Assembly: GCA_021852055.1 (NCBI GenBank)
Contig: JAJZOD010000014.1
Span: 1 to 48,160, forward strand
Direction: 5' to 3'
DNA from: Microcaldota archaeon
Lineage (GTDB): Archaea > Micrarchaeota > Micrarchaeia > Micrarchaeales > CABMGC01
Length of the DNA stretch: 48,160 bases
This document shows, piece by piece, positions 15,436 through 25,995 of this stretch (its first letter is position 1; each line of letters opens with the position of its first letter). Under the pieces are notes generated by a model, which was not told the DNA's origin, did no database searches, and was given only the letters and a program-made list of their open reading frames with translations. The position numbers and the translations under genes were made by a program.

Positions 15436-17346
15436 ATGCCAGAGAATGCTTCAGAGTACGATGCATCAAAGATAGTTGTGCTTGAGGGACCGCAGGGTAT
15501 ACGTAAAAGGCCTGCAATGTACATAGGCTCAACAAGCTCGCATGGTGTAGTGCATCTGCTGTTTGAGGTAATAGACAACGCCGTAGACGAGGCGATGGCC
15601 GGATACTGCCACAACATCTTCATACGCCTTTACAAGAAAGAAGACGGAAACATAGCCGAGGTAAGCGACGACGGGCGCGGCATACCCGTTGGCATGATGC
15701 CCAAATACAACAAAAGTGCGCTAGAGGTTATAATGACTACTTTGCACAAAGGCGCAAAGTTCGACAGCGAGGCGTACAAGGTATCTGGCGGTCTGCACGG
15801 CGTTGGGCTTACTGTAGTTAATGCGCTGTCAGAGTTTACCGAAGCGGTTGTAAGAAGAAACGGCAAGACGTACAGACAAACATTCAGCAGGGGTGTCCCT
15901 ACTTCTGGGTTAGAAATAATGGGTGACACGCAAGAGCACGGCACAACAATAACATTCAAGCCAGATGCAGAGATATTCAAGACAACTACATTTGACTCAA
16001 CCCTTCTAAAAGAGCGCCTGACGTACACAACATACCTGAATCCTGGTCTGCGCATAACCCTCAAAGATGAACGCTTTGAGCAGGCAGAAGAGACGTCATA
16101 CCTGTCAAATGAAGGCATAAAAGATTTTATCAAGTTCCTTAACAAAGACGCAACAACAATAACCGAAATAATAGATCTAAAGAAGGTTGTGGATTCAACC
16201 TCGATAGAATGCGCACTGCAGTATAATACGACATATGAGGAGCGACTGGAATCCTTTGTCAATACAATAAAAACTACAGAAGGCGGCACGCATGTATCTG
16301 GCTTCAGGGCAGCTATATCTCGGTCGCTTATAAATTACATGTCAAAGAACGATAAAACCAAGGGAGATGCACGGATAACAGGGGAGGATGTCCGCGAAGG
16401 CCTCTGCGCAGTAATATCAGTTCTAATGCAAAATCCAGAGTTTGAGGGCCAGACAAAGGAAAAGCTTGGTAATGCACAGCTCAGGTCTATAGTTGAAACA
16501 GAGGTGTACGCTTTATTCTCCAGATATCTTGAAGAGCATCCTCAGGAGGCACGTGCAATAATAGAGAAGGCAACATCGGCGGCAAACGCCCGCGAGAGTG
16601 CAAGAAAGGCAAGGGAGCTCTCAAGGAAGAGGAGCCTCCTTGACAGCACAGTACTCCCTGGAAAGCTTTCAGACTGCATAGAAAGCGATCCTGCAAAGAC
16701 CGAGATATTCATAGTCGAAGGCGAAAGCGCCGGAGGTTCGTCAAAATCAGGGCGTGATAAGAACACGCAGGCCATACTGCCGCTGCGCGGAAAGATACTT
16801 AACGTAGAAAAAGCAAGCTACGAGAAGATATTCGACAATACAGAGATAAAATCCATGATAACTGCCTTCGGCACCGGTATAAAAGAGACATTCAATGCAG
16901 AAGGCGCGCGCTATCATAAAATAATAATAATGACAGATGCCGACGTGGACGGGAGCCACATACGCACGCTGCTGCTCACATTCTTCTATAGATACATGCG
17001 CAAGCTCATAGAGCTCGGATATGTATACATAGCCCAGCCCCCTTTATACAGGGTAAAATTAGGGAAAAGCGAGATTTATGTTTATACCGATGAAGAGCTG
17101 AACGGGCTTAGGACAGGGCCAAATGAAGATGCAGAGACGCAGCGCTACAAAGGTCTTGGGGAAATGAACCCGGAGCAGCTCTGGGAAACAACAATGAATC
17201 CTGAAAAGCGCGTTCTCAAGAAGGTTCAGATAAAGGATGTGCAGATAGCCGACAGCCTGTTTACCGTGCTAATGGGGATAGATCCAGCGCAGCGGCGCAG
17301 GTTCCTGCACGACCACGCAGAGGAAGTAAACTTCCTCGACGTATAA
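15436..17346 (+). CDS. gyrB: DNA gyrase subunit B (bacterial type IIA)
   Basis: ATPase subunit of gyrase, which introduces negative supercoils. 636 residues. GHKL ATPase: [10 protein letters not shown] (catalytic Glu and Asn box), [24 protein letters not shown], and the transducer QTK loop (GQTKEKLGN). TOPRIM domain: [45 protein letters not shown]. Tail: [13 protein letters not shown] and the end [11 protein letters not shown]. No large insertion is present. Archaeal gyrases came from Bacteria by transfer, and many Euryarchaeota and some DPANN lineages carry them. The stop is 4 bases before the gyrA start, so the two subunits are co-expressed. Confidence 0.97.
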   Translation: MPENASEYDASKIVVLEGPQGIRKRPAMYIGSTSSHGVVHLLFEVIDNAVDEAMAGYCHNIFIRLYKKEDGNIAEVSDDGRGIPVGMMPKYNKSALEVIMTTLHKGAKFDSEAYKVSGGLHGVGLTVVNALSEFTEAVVRRNGKTYRQTFSRGVPTSGLEIMGDTQEHGTTITFKPDAEIFKTTTFDSTLLKERLTYTTYLNPGLRITLKDERFEQAEETSYLSNEGIKDFIKFLNKDATTITEIIDLKKVVDSTSIECALQYNTTYEERLESFVNTIKTTEGGTHVSGFRAAISRSLINYMSKNDKTKGDARITGEDVREGLCAVISVLMQNPEFEGQTKEKLGNAQLRSIVETEVYALFSRYLEEHPQEARAIIEKATSAANARESARKARELSRKRSLLDSTVLPGKLSDCIESDPAKTEIFIVEGESAGGSSKSGRDKNTQAILPLRGKILNVEKASYEKIFDNTEIKSMITAFGTGIKETFNAEGARYHKIIIMTDADVDGSHIRTLLLTFFYRYMRKLIELGYVYIAQPPLYRVKLGKSEIYVYTDEELNGLRTGPNEDAETQRYKGLGEMNPEQLWETTMNPEKRVLKKVQIKDVQIADSLFTVLMGIDPAQRRRFLHDHAEEVNFLDV

Positions 17347-17350
17347 TGTG

Positions 17351-19798
17351 ATGCTTATGCCAAAGATAAATAATGTCAATCTTGAAGACGAGCTGCAGTC
17401 AAGCTACATAGACTATGCAATGAGCGTTATTATAGGCAGGGCCATACCAGATGCGAGGGACGGCCTTAAGCCAGCGCAGAGGAGGATATTATATGCAATG
17501 TACCGCATAAACAACGTCCACAGCCAGCCGACAAAAAAGAGCGCAAGAGTCACCGGCGAAGTAATAGGAAAGTATCACCCGCACGGGGACATCGCTGTTT
17601 ATGATACAATGGTAAGGATGGCACAGGACTTCTCAATGAACCATTTGCTCGTTGAAGGCCAGGGCAACATGGGCAGTGTCGATGGCGACCCTCCGGCGGC
17701 AATGCGATATACAGAGGTTCGCCTGACAAAGCTTGCTGAAGAAACCCTTGAAGACCTAGACAAGGAAACGGTGCAGATGACTCCAAACTTCGACAACACC
17801 GAGGAGGAGCCCAGCGTCCTCCCAGGTAAGATTCCTAATCTGTTAATCAATGGATCATCCGGGATAGCAGTAGGCGTAGCGACTAGCATGCCGCCGCATA
17901 ATCTCAATGAGGTCTGCGATGCAATAATCTACTGGCTTATGAACAAGGAAGCAAGTGTGGACGACATGCTCAAGATAATAAAAGGCCCGGATTTCCCTAC
18001 GGGAGGCATAGCCATAATGTCAGGCAACTCCTACAATGGATACAAGGCAGGCAGGGGCCAGCTGTCCATAAGGGCGAAGGTCGAGACAGACCTTGAAAAG
18101 AACCGACTTGTAGTTAATGAGATACCGTACACTGTCAACAAAGCATCACTCATAAAGTCAATAGCAGAGCTTGTCCGCGAGAAAAAGATAACCGGGATAC
18201 GGGACATACGCGACGAAACAGGCCGCCAGGGCATGAGCATAGTCATAGAGCTCAAGAGCGGCGAGGATCCGAACCAGATAATAAACCAACTTTACAACCA
18301 CACACAGATGCAGACCACATACCCTTTAATCAATCTAGCAGTGGTTGGCACAAGCCTGAAGAGCTTCAATATACTCCAACTGATAAACACATACATAGAC
18401 CACCGGCTTGATGTGATACTGAAGCGCAGCATGTTTGATCTTGGCGTCGCAACAGACCGCCTTCACATAGTCGACGGCCTTGTAATAGCCCTGGCCAACA
18501 TAGACGAAGTGATAAAAACAATAAAGAAAAGCGAGGAGCTTTCCGATGCCAGAAGAAATCTCGTCGAGCAGTTCAGGCTTTCGGAGAAGCAGTCAAATGC
18601 CATACTCGACATGAAGCTTAGCAGGCTGACGCACTTGGAGGGTACGGCCCTTCTTAAGGAGAAGACAGAGCTTGAGGCAAAGATAGTGTCCTTCAAAGAG
18701 CTCATAAACAGCAGGCAAAAGCAAGAAGAGATAATTATACAGGACATGAACGACCTGAAGAAGAGATACGGTCGGGCAAGGCGCACAGAGATAATCCAGG
18801 CAGAGGAAGGCATAGACATAGCAGACGAGGACATGATAAGCAACGAGACAGTGACGCTTATACTTACGAATTCCGGCTACATAAAGCGCATGGCAACAGA
18901 GAACTACAAAGAGCAGGCTCGCGGAGGCAAGGGCACAATATCAATAAACCTCAATGACGGAGACTTTGTAAAACAGATAATAACATGCAACAACAAGGAT
19001 TATGTCCTCTTCATATCCGACAAGGGCCAGGCGTACTGGCTTAAGGCATACAACATACCTGAAAGCGGGAGGTACTCCTCAGGCAAGGCCATTGTAAATC
19101 TGCTTAACATAGACAACGAGAAGATAGTGCACATGATGGACATCTCCATGTCTGGGGATTTCAAGGTGGTGTTTCTTACTGAAAAAGGCCTTGTTAAAAA
19201 GACAGAGGCCAAGCTGTTTTCTCACCCAAGGTCAAACGGCATACGCGCAATAACATTAAACGAAGAAGACAAAATAGTAGATGTTATAACGTACTCAAAA
19301 GAAAAGTATCTATTCATAGTTACACGCAACGGCAAATCGATAAAGTTCGAAGAGGGCAAGATCCGGTTTACCGGAAGGGCAGCCATGGGCGTGAGAGGAA
19401 TCAGGCTCAAGAACGACAAAGCAGCCAACATAATAGCGGCCAATGAAACCGGAATGATCCTTTCTGTAACAGATAAGGGCTATGGAAAGCTCACTGATCT
19501 TGATAAGTACAGGTCGCAGAGCAGGGGAGGCACCGGAGTCATAAATCTCAAAGTAAATGACAAAACTGGCTCCGTAGCCAAGGCCATATTTGTGGGCCAT
19601 GATGGTGAACAACTTATCCTAATAAACTCCGCAGGCGTGTCTATAATAATACCTATCTCTTCGATAAGAGTTACAGGCAGAGCCGCCAGTGGAGTGCGGC
19701 TCATGCGCCTTGATTCGACAGCCACAGTCACTGACGCGCGCATATTTGAGTCAGATGCGCAACATGGCACGGCTGACGCAGCGCCAGATCCAGCCTAA
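17351..19798 (+). CDS. gyrA: DNA gyrase subunit A
   Basis: DNA breakage-reunion subunit, about 815 residues. The winged-helix region has [35 protein letters not shown] and the catalytic Tyr in [12 protein letters not shown]. The tower and coiled-coil follow to about 490. The C-terminal beta-pinwheel starts near 505 and carries a GyrA-box-like QARGGKG, where bacteria usually have QRRGGKG. Repeated [16 protein letters not shown] and [10 protein letters not shown] blades follow. The box is what separates gyrase from topoisomerase IV, so supercoiling activity is likely. Starts at GTG 17348, ATG 17351 and ATG 17357 are all possible. Confidence 0.96.
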   Translation: MLMPKINNVNLEDELQSSYIDYAMSVIIGRAIPDARDGLKPAQRRILYAMYRINNVHSQPTKKSARVTGEVIGKYHPHGDIAVYDTMVRMAQDFSMNHLLVEGQGNMGSVDGDPPAAMRYTEVRLTKLAEETLEDLDKETVQMTPNFDNTEEEPSVLPGKIPNLLINGSSGIAVGVATSMPPHNLNEVCDAIIYWLMNKEASVDDMLKIIKGPDFPTGGIAIMSGNSYNGYKAGRGQLSIRAKVETDLEKNRLVVNEIPYTVNKASLIKSIAELVREKKITGIRDIRDETGRQGMSIVIELKSGEDPNQIINQLYNHTQMQTTYPLINLAVVGTSLKSFNILQLINTYIDHRLDVILKRSMFDLGVATDRLHIVDGLVIALANIDEVIKTIKKSEELSDARRNLVEQFRLSEKQSNAILDMKLSRLTHLEGTALLKEKTELEAKIVSFKELINSRQKQEEIIIQDMNDLKKRYGRARRTEIIQAEEGIDIADEDMISNETVTLILTNSGYIKRMATENYKEQARGGKGTISINLNDGDFVKQIITCNNKDYVLFISDKGQAYWLKAYNIPESGRYSSGKAIVNLLNIDNEKIVHMMDISMSGDFKVVFLTEKGLVKKTEAKLFSHPRSNGIRAITLNEEDKIVDVITYSKEKYLFIVTRNGKSIKFEEGKIRFTGRAAMGVRGIRLKNDKAANIIAANETGMILSVTDKGYGKLTDLDKYRSQSRGGTGVINLKVNDKTGSVAKAIFVGHDGEQLILINSAGVSIIIPISSIRVTGRAASGVRLMRLDSTATVTDARIFESDAQHGTADAAPDPA

Positions 19799-19835
19799 AA
19801 CCCAAATTCAACGGCGTATTTGCAGCCTAAAAAAC

Positions 19836-22622
19836 CTAACGCTGCCGCTTGCTTTCTGCGCCTTTCTTCCAAAACCTCGCATTTTTGATGAATGCCCTCT
19901 GCGCAACCAACAAATCCTTTACAAACTCGGCATCACTTCTCCTCATCATTTTAAGCACCCTGCCTGCGGTGGAAACTCCTATACCATACATAGACAGCGC
20001 AAGCACCCCTCTCCATCCATATGCTTCTACTAATCCTGCTTCATTTACTGCATGCTTATATGCATCGAGCCCTGCGGCATTCAACCTCTGCCCGCTCCTT
20101 CTTTTCACAAGGGCGTTGTAGCTGTCGTCGGAATATAGACAAACCATCGGACTGCTGCATCGCCTGCACAGTATCTTTTTGGTGGAAAGCTCACTGATCT
20201 TGATATGCTCCTGGTATGTAAAAAGGCAAAATGTGCAAAGAAGCTGTGCATCTTTCCCGTCAAACCTCTTCATGACCTGGGCAACATCCTCGTTCCCCGG
20301 ATCCGTTCTCGACATGAATTCAGAGTAACTGACTGCAGAGCGCAAGATTTCCATAGAAAGCGGAGAACCCCAACCCACCTGCACTATCTTGGTGCTGCCA
20401 TCCTTTATCTTCTTCAGGAATTCTGATGCAGTGCTGTAATCCACGCCGTTCTTTTTTACATCCCTCAGCGTTTCTTCATAAACCACGCTGCCTTTGTAAA
20501 AATCTACGAGCTTGTTTATTCTACTTTTTGTAATAACTGCCTTCTTTTCTATAACCCCGAACAGCTTCGCAATCTGCACAAATTTATACCTGAAAGCTGC
20601 AGAGTGCTCCAGTATCTCAAGCGAGCTGGCTTCTGTCTTCCATAAGTCTAGAAAAATTCGCCTGATATCGGGCGGTTTTCTCAGGTATCTTATATCTACA
20701 AGTATGGCGTATGGTGTTGCCTTGACCTGTGCCTCAGTGCCTGCCTTGCTAAATACAGAAGCAACGGCCCTGGCTACAAATTCATTCGCAAGCGTTCCAA
20801 GTGCAGTATGCACTATTATGTAATCGTCAGATTCCTCAATGTAAATAAATTCCGGCCTAGGCATGAAAAACTTATTCTGCTCCTCCGAAAACTTCTTTAT
20901 GCTGCTCAATGCCTCGGAATCTGCCACACCCTCAAGCCTAGTGCTCTGTTTGATAAGGCCTACTGCAGCTTCTGCAATGGTTTTTGATACGGGTATGTCT
21001 TCGCCCTCCCAGTCTGGCACTGCTGCGCTGATATCGTCGCTTTGCTCCGCCATAATGCAATTGTCCTCTATGCTTATGACATTCCAAGGCACGCCCTTTG
21101 TTATGAATGTGCTGCCTTCGTCTATATTGGTAAATACAAAACGTTCGTCGAGCGTTGATATTATCCTGTTAGTGGAAGCGCGCTTTACTATGAATCTTCT
21201 TGAATCAGGTATAACGCTTATGTTCTCTATAGCGTAGGTTCTGCTCCTCCTGCCTATGGCAATAGCTCCATTCCTCAACTGTATGGTTCCTATGCTGCAG
21301 CAAAAGTCAACAACATTCATGAACTTCTCAGCGCTGAGGCCAGAATACACGTAACTGCGCCTGATTATATTATAAGCATTTTCAGTTTTTATCTCACCAT
21401 ATTCGAGTGCAATGCTGGATAGCTGATTTGCAAGAACGTCAAGCGCCATAGACTCTGATGTATATCCTTCAAGCCTGCCATTCTTCGCTTCTATCACTGT
21501 TGCTGCCGCTTCCAATGCTTCAAGCACTCCGGATACTACAATAACCCCTGTCGAAGTCAAGCCCTCCCTATGCCCTCCCCTCCCCACTCTTTGCAGAAGC
21601 CTTCCCGCCTGCCTGGGCGATCCGTACTGCACAACCATATCTATCCTGCCTATGTCTATGCCAAGCTCAAGCGAGCTTGTTGCCACTATGCAGTTTATCT
21701 TCCCATCCTTGAAGCCGTTCTCTATCTCTATCCTTTCATCTTTATCCAAGGAGCTGTGGTGTATCCCCACATAACTGAAACCTTCAAGCCTGCCCAAGTA
21801 TATGATCTTGCTGCCAAGTGCCTCGACTACCTGCCTGGTATTTGCGAATACAAGCGTTGCCTTCGAACTCTTTATTATATCCTCAAGATACTCTATTCTT
21901 GCCATTGCGCTATCATCAACTCCGAAGCTCGCCTCAAAATCTACGTGTGCTCTTCTAGGTTTGAGCGGCATTGTAACATAAACAACGAGCTGTTTTTCAA
22001 CATCAGATTCTACAACAGCATACTTTTTCCCATTGAATAAGAAACGTCCCGCTTCTCCTATGTCGCCTATTGTCGCGCTCAGTCCTATCCTGATGAAATT
22101 CGGAGATAGTTCTGCAAGCCTCTCCAAGGCAACTGCCAACTGCGCCCCTCTCTTGTTATGGTATAATTCGTGGAGCTCGTCAACTATGACAAACCTCAGG
22201 TTCTCAAAAGACTTTCTAAGCCTTCTTGAAAGCAGCATGTTCTGTATGCTCTCCGGCGTTGTTATAAGCACATGCGGCGGCGTTTCCGCCTGCTTCCTCC
22301 TCTCATTCTGGGTAGTGTCTCCATGCCTGACGGCTATGTTTATTCCCAAGACCCCACACAGCTCGCCCAGCCTTTTCATCATGTCCCTGTTCAGGGCTCG
22401 CAGCGGAGTAACATACAGTGCAAATACGCCTTTCAAATCCGCAATGCTGCACGCGCTCTCAAGCACTGGAAGCATTGCAGCCTCCGTTTTCCCGCTGCCT
22501 GTCGGCGCTGTTATTATGCAGTTGCCTTTGCTGCTTATAACCTCGAACGCTGTTTCCTGCAGCTTGTTTAGCCTTCCGATGCGCTCAACGAACACAGAGC
22601 GCGCTGCACCCATGCACTCCAC
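19836..22622 (-). CDS. lhr: Lhr-type superfamily 2 helicase
   Basis: 928 residues. Motif I APTGSGKTEAA, Ia VTPLRALNRD, Ib TTPESIQN, motif II VDELHEL, motif III LSATIGD, IV LVFANTRQ, V ATSSLELGIDIG, VI QRVGRGGH. A winged-helix and a large C-terminal Lhr-core region follow. Near residue 810 lies a four-cysteine cluster (CTFC and CRRCSSP), probably a zinc finger. Lhr enzymes unwind DNA and DNA-RNA hybrids 3'-to-5' and are tied to repair or RNA turnover. The start may be GTG 22622 or ATG 22613. The stop of the membrane-protein gene is one base upstream of the GTG, so the helicase is the last gene of a three-gene operon. Confidence 0.9.
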   Translation of the reverse strand: MECMGAARSVFVERIGRLNKLQETAFEVISSKGNCIITAPTGSGKTEAAMLPVLESACSIADLKGVFALYVTPLRALNRDMMKRLGELCGVLGINIAVRHGDTTQNERRKQAETPPHVLITTPESIQNMLLSRRLRKSFENLRFVIVDELHELYHNKRGAQLAVALERLAELSPNFIRIGLSATIGDIGEAGRFLFNGKKYAVVESDVEKQLVVYVTMPLKPRRAHVDFEASFGVDDSAMARIEYLEDIIKSSKATLVFANTRQVVEALGSKIIYLGRLEGFSYVGIHHSSLDKDERIEIENGFKDGKINCIVATSSLELGIDIGRIDMVVQYGSPRQAGRLLQRVGRGGHREGLTSTGVIVVSGVLEALEAAATVIEAKNGRLEGYTSESMALDVLANQLSSIALEYGEIKTENAYNIIRRSYVYSGLSAEKFMNVVDFCCSIGTIQLRNGAIAIGRRSRTYAIENISVIPDSRRFIVKRASTNRIISTLDERFVFTNIDEGSTFITKGVPWNVISIEDNCIMAEQSDDISAAVPDWEGEDIPVSKTIAEAAVGLIKQSTRLEGVADSEALSSIKKFSEEQNKFFMPRPEFIYIEESDDYIIVHTALGTLANEFVARAVASVFSKAGTEAQVKATPYAILVDIRYLRKPPDIRRIFLDLWKTEASSLEILEHSAAFRYKFVQIAKLFGVIEKKAVITKSRINKLVDFYKGSVVYEETLRDVKKNGVDYSTASEFLKKIKDGSTKIVQVGWGSPLSMEILRSAVSYSEFMSRTDPGNEDVAQVMKRFDGKDAQLLCTFCLFTYQEHIKISELSTKKILCRRCSSPMVCLYSDDSYNALVKRRSGQRLNAAGLDAYKHAVNEAGLVEAYGWRGVLALSMYGIGVSTAGRVLKMMRRSDAEFVKDLLVAQRAFIKNARFWKKGAESKRQR

Positions 22623-22623
22623 T

Positions 22624-24252
22624 CTACACTACGTATGCAGATCCTCCTGCAGTAAAGCTTCTGTTAGCAATGCTGTAGTTCATGCCTATCTTCAGCGTAA
22701 GCCCTATGGGCAACCCTGTTATTGTATTGCCATTATCATAGCACGGCACTGTAACATTCGCATAGTCGTTCGCCGGGATTATCGAATTCATAGGGTAATA
22801 AGACGGACTGCCGATGCTGTAGCAGTACATTGAAGATATACGGATGTTCTGGTTTAGCTTGTTGTACAGCTTCATGCTCATGTTTCCAAATGCTAAGACT
22901 GGCGAGTAGCACGAAACGCTTGCGTTAAACCCGCAGGTGCTGTTTATTCCTGATATAAACTGCCTGTTTGCCCCTGAAACATTCAACTTCTGCAGTATTG
23001 CAATATTGTTATATGACTGTTTTGTCACGCTGCTTGTGTTTACAAGCGACATCACTGTAAGATTTCTAGAGCCTACGTACGCGCTTGTCTTCACTAAAGA
23101 CAGCCTGCCAACCGCTCCTGAAACAGGGAGCACAACTGTCGAGCAGTAACTTACATTGTCTGCAGAAGTTATGGGCCCATAACATGTATAATCCGGGTTC
23201 ATGCTTGGCGCTTCTGAAACATATGATATTGCATTTGATGCGCTGGCAGCAAATATCACTCCGCTGCTGTTCCCTTCGCTTGAAAAGCCGCTGAAATTTG
23301 CAATTATTTCAGTTCCGTTAATCATCGGGATCCGCTGCTGCATAATATTTCCTGTGCTGTTTTTAGTTGTGTTAAGAACTGATGCGCAGCTCCCTGCTCC
23401 TTCGTAGGCAAGGTTCTTTATCCAACCGCCGGAATACCAACTGCACAGCGTTGTGTTGCTGTTAAGCGTTATCACGCTTACCCTATTGCTGTCTATTGTG
23501 GCGTTCGAAACGGTCACATTCTTGTCCTTAAGCCCATAAGCCCATATCCCTGCTATGTTGCCTACAAGCGATCCCTGTATCCACATCGAGTACTCTGTGA
23601 AATTCTTGTATGTCGCTTCTGCCGAATAAATGCTCTGCGTATAATTGTATGTAAGATTAAGCATAGGGCTGAAGAATGCATCAACTGCAGGCATGTCTGA
23701 AAGCCCGAGGCTGCGTATGCTGTAGTTCGCATTAAGATACGAGGAAGTCAGATACCCTGCGCTGTTCATATATGAGCTGCGCATGCTTATCCAGTTGCCA
23801 GTTAGGTATTCTGCGGGATTTGGAGCATCAGGCTCCATGACCGTTACGTGGTAATTTACAGACGATTCGCTCCTGTTACTAATCTTATAAAGCATTCCCG
23901 GATCTGCTTCAAAGCTTATGTTAAAGCTTCCAGGAACCGTAAACTGCTTGGTGTAGTTTATCTGCGTGCTGTTGTGCTGCGGCATGCTTACATTATATAC
24001 CTCTGCAAGAGTGCCGTTAACAAAAACTCCAACCCCGAGTCCTTTAAATGCCTTGCCTCCATAGTTGGATACAACCAAAGGCACAGTAATGCTCTGGTAT
24101 GGATATATACGCGCTGTAGCATTTCCTGAGAGCTTCAGTGCAACATCTATTGTGCTGTTCGGCTGCGTAGAAAACTCCAGATAGATTACCGCAACAGCAG
24201 CCAAGGCCACTGCAATTATTACAATCCAAATATATTTCTCTTTCTTCTCCAT
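22624..24252 (-). CDS. Membrane-anchored extracellular protein, sequon-rich
   Basis: 542 residues. A short basic start is followed by one membrane helix (WIVIIAVALAAVAVIYLEF, about 9-28), then a long extracellular part. Residues 35-140 look like a CARDB/COG1470-type beta-sandwich (IYPYQSITVPLVVSNYGG, AFKGLGVGVFVNGTL). The rest is beta-rich with many Ser, Tyr and Asn and several cysteines. More than a dozen N-x-S/T sites make it a probable AglB substrate. The family beyond the first domain is not recognised. It is 3 bases behind the winged-helix gene and immediately before lhr. Confidence 0.7.
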   Translation of the reverse strand: MEKKEKYIWIVIIAVALAAVAVIYLEFSTQPNSTIDVALKLSGNATARIYPYQSITVPLVVSNYGGKAFKGLGVGVFVNGTLAEVYNVSMPQHNSTQINYTKQFTVPGSFNISFEADPGMLYKISNRSESSVNYHVTVMEPDAPNPAEYLTGNWISMRSSYMNSAGYLTSSYLNANYSIRSLGLSDMPAVDAFFSPMLNLTYNYTQSIYSAEATYKNFTEYSMWIQGSLVGNIAGIWAYGLKDKNVTVSNATIDSNRVSVITLNSNTTLCSWYSGGWIKNLAYEGAGSCASVLNTTKNSTGNIMQQRIPMINGTEIIANFSGFSSEGNSSGVIFAASASNAISYVSEAPSMNPDYTCYGPITSADNVSYCSTVVLPVSGAVGRLSLVKTSAYVGSRNLTVMSLVNTSSVTKQSYNNIAILQKLNVSGANRQFISGINSTCGFNASVSCYSPVLAFGNMSMKLYNKLNQNIRISSMYCYSIGSPSYYPMNSIIPANDYANVTVPCYDNGNTITGLPIGLTLKIGMNYSIANRSFTAGGSAYVV

Positions 24253-24255
24253 AAA

Positions 24256-24726
24256 CTACACCTGCTGCTCCTTGCTTTTCAAGCCATTGACTACCTCGCC
24301 AACCTTTGCCGCTATATTAGTGTAAAATGCTTCAAAAGTGCTCCTTGTCCATACCTGCGGGTCAAATCTGTCCCCTATGCTCGGCGGGCTGAAGCAGAAC
24401 CTGCCTTTGCTGTTCTCCACAAAGCCCATATTTTTCAAACGAAGAAGGTGGTAGCGCAGCGTCTTTTCATTTATGCTCTCCCAGTTGTTGTTTATGTAGT
24501 CTGTAAGCTCCTTGACATTCGGATCCTGCTTTTTTATAAATTGGTAGTATACAAGAGCATCAAGAACAGCAACAGCGCTAAGCCTTGATTCACCTGGGTT
24601 TATTATGCCGAAAGACAGCGCAAGCCATCTTATTGCAGAGCGCCGTGTGTCCAAAACCTCCCTGCTTACCCTAAGGTCGCGTATTGTAAGCTCCCTCTCT
24701 ATAAGTTCTGCCTCGTTCACTTCCAA
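24256..24726 (-). CDS. Winged-helix DNA-binding protein
   Basis: 156 residues. The middle (LDALVYYQFIKKQDPNVKEL, TDYINNNWESINEKTLRYHL, LRLKNMGFVENSKGRFCF) reads as a winged helix: recognition helix EKTLRYHLLRLKN followed by a short wing. The flanking helices could dimerise. It is the first gene of the operon with the surface protein and the Lhr helicase, with a GATTTATATTTAAAC TATA region at 24747-24761. It is probably a transcription regulator, possibly of its own operon. No named family is recognised. Confidence 0.65.
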   Translation of the reverse strand: MEVNEAELIERELTIRDLRVSREVLDTRRSAIRWLALSFGIINPGESRLSAVAVLDALVYYQFIKKQDPNVKELTDYINNNWESINEKTLRYHLLRLKNMGFVENSKGRFCFSPPSIGDRFDPQVWTRSTFEAFYTNIAAKVGEVVNGLKSKEQQV

Positions 24727-24874
24727 AAAATCATTATTCTTACGCAGAGTTTAAATATAAATCTTTCCTGCCGTGACCTATCCTGCAAATTTGCCCTTCC
24801 AGATGCCATAAGCGAACCCTGCCTATGTGCCTTACCTATGCGCCGGTGCCATGCTCGACACGCCAATATAGAAA

Positions 24875-25189
24875 CTACACTGAAATGAGTTTTTCCAAAG
24901 CATCAATATTGTCGTCCGGAGATGCACCTACGCTCTTCCGAGCACCGCACTTCTCACAAACATAATATATGGTATAGTTGCCCCTGGCATAAACAGTCCT
25001 CTCGGCACGCATAATTCCATGGCATTTCTCACTTCTATCTCCTGGCATATTGTCAACATGCTTACTTGCAAGGCAGGAAGCGCAATGGTCAGTGTAGCCG
25101 TTGCCTCTTGTCAAAGATCCGCATCTAATGCAGGAAAAGTTCTCTATCTTCCTTCTGAACCTTCCCTTGCCTTGTATCTCATCTGGCAA
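24875..25189 (-). CDS. RNHCP-domain zinc protein
   Basis: 104 residues with the RNHCP pattern: FSCIRCG, then a His-Cys-x-x-Cys-Leu element with SKHVD, then PGDR, a Cys-His-Gly-Ile-Met segment and VCEKCGARK. The cysteines suggest two zinc sites. The family occurs in bacteria and archaea without a known role, and the folds suggest nucleic-acid binding. It ends before about 150 bases (24727-24874) that hold the promoter of the winged-helix gene and nothing else I can name. Confidence 0.82.
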   Translation of the reverse strand: MPDEIQGKGRFRRKIENFSCIRCGSLTRGNGYTDHCASCLASKHVDNMPGDRSEKCHGIMRAERTVYARGNYTIYYVCEKCGARKSVGASPDDNIDALEKLISV

Positions 25190-25209
25190 AAAATCACACC
25201 AGAATCCAA

Positions 25210-25578
25210 TTACGCCTTCTGTGCATAATCACTTATCACGGGAATCAAGGCCTGTCTGCCCATGTACGCCTCGTAGCCTATGTAAAGTCCGTACAGCCAT
25301 GCTAAAAGAGCAAATAAATCAAGGAGTATCAGCGCAACTATAAAAACTGCAAAGAATGAAAGTATTAATGAAAGTATTGCATAAATAACAAGGAACGCGA
25401 TACCGTATAGTATTGCCTGCACAGCGTGGAATCTAAGTCTCTTATCCTTCTCCGCGTACAATATGTATACTACTATGCCGGTAAGTATTGGCACAAGATA
25501 TGCAATTATAAACATTATCTTATCTTCTGACTGTGTGTGCTGTTCTGGGCGCGAATCCTCTTTTTTCTGAGCTGCCAT
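25210..25578 (-). CDS. DUF4870/Tic20-like small membrane protein
   Basis: 122 residues from ATG 25578. A charged Gln/Glu-rich N-terminus is followed by three or four membrane helices. The signature KDKRLRFHAVQAILYGIA fits the DUF4870 pattern (R-x-H-A-x-Q-A). The family is common in prokaryotes and has no defined function. The longer frame from 25596 adds six residues and is less likely. It sits 20 bases upstream of the RNHCP gene and is probably transcribed with it. Confidence 0.78.
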   Translation of the reverse strand: MAAQKKEDSRPEQHTQSEDKIMFIIAYLVPILTGIVVYILYAEKDKRLRFHAVQAILYGIAFLVIYAILSLILSFFAVFIVALILLDLFALLAWLYGLYIGYEAYMGRQALIPVISDYAQKA

Positions 25579-25675
25579 TGTGCCACCTTCATGCAATTAT
25601 TGCATGATATACTCCGCATATCTGTTTAATAAATTATTCCTTTTTCGGCTCAAAACAAAATACACAGGCACTCCA

Positions 25676-25981
25676 TCAGTTCAGCATTATTTCTATATGA
25701 ACTGTGTCAGGTACCGGTATCCGCATTATCTGCCTTAGGACCTGCTCGCTGCCGTCAACCTGCACCAGCCATTTGTGTATGCGCATCTGCCAGTGCTCAA
25801 ATGTATGCGATCCATCGCCACACGGCGTCTTCCTTGTGGAAATCTTCAGTTTTCTCGTAGGCAGCGGAACAGGGCCGCTGAACTTTATTCCTGAAGTCTT
25901 TGCTATGTCTATTATCTGCCTGGCTATGTCACGTGCGTCGTTCTTGCTTCTGCTTATAAGTTTTATGCGTGCTATCGGCAT
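25676..25981 (-). CDS. rps10: 30S ribosomal protein uS10
   Basis: 101 residues, the normal archaeal length. Conserved parts: ARIKLISRSKNDARDIARQI, SGPVPLPTRKLKISTRK, GDGSHTFEHWQMRIHKW, and the C-terminal IPVPDTVHIEIML. It binds 16S rRNA in the head of the small subunit. It follows the EF-1A gene by 14 bases, the usual archaeal tuf-rps10 pair. Confidence 0.97.
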   Translation of the reverse strand: MPIARIKLISRSKNDARDIARQIIDIAKTSGIKFSGPVPLPTRKLKISTRKTPCGDGSHTFEHWQMRIHKWLVQVDGSEQVLRQIMRIPVPDTVHIEIMLN

Positions 25982-25995
25982 CTATTCACGTGCTA

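Noticed and set aside
22033-22833. 266-codon open frame on the plus strand
   Set aside because: It is antisense to the Lhr motor domain and overlaps the end of the surface-protein gene; its Ser/Leu-rich composition is that of a shadow frame.
24727-24874. Small RNA between the RNHCP and winged-helix genes
   Set aside because: Several GGCA/GCC-like words repeat, but no consistent fold or box motif was found; it probably holds only the promoter.
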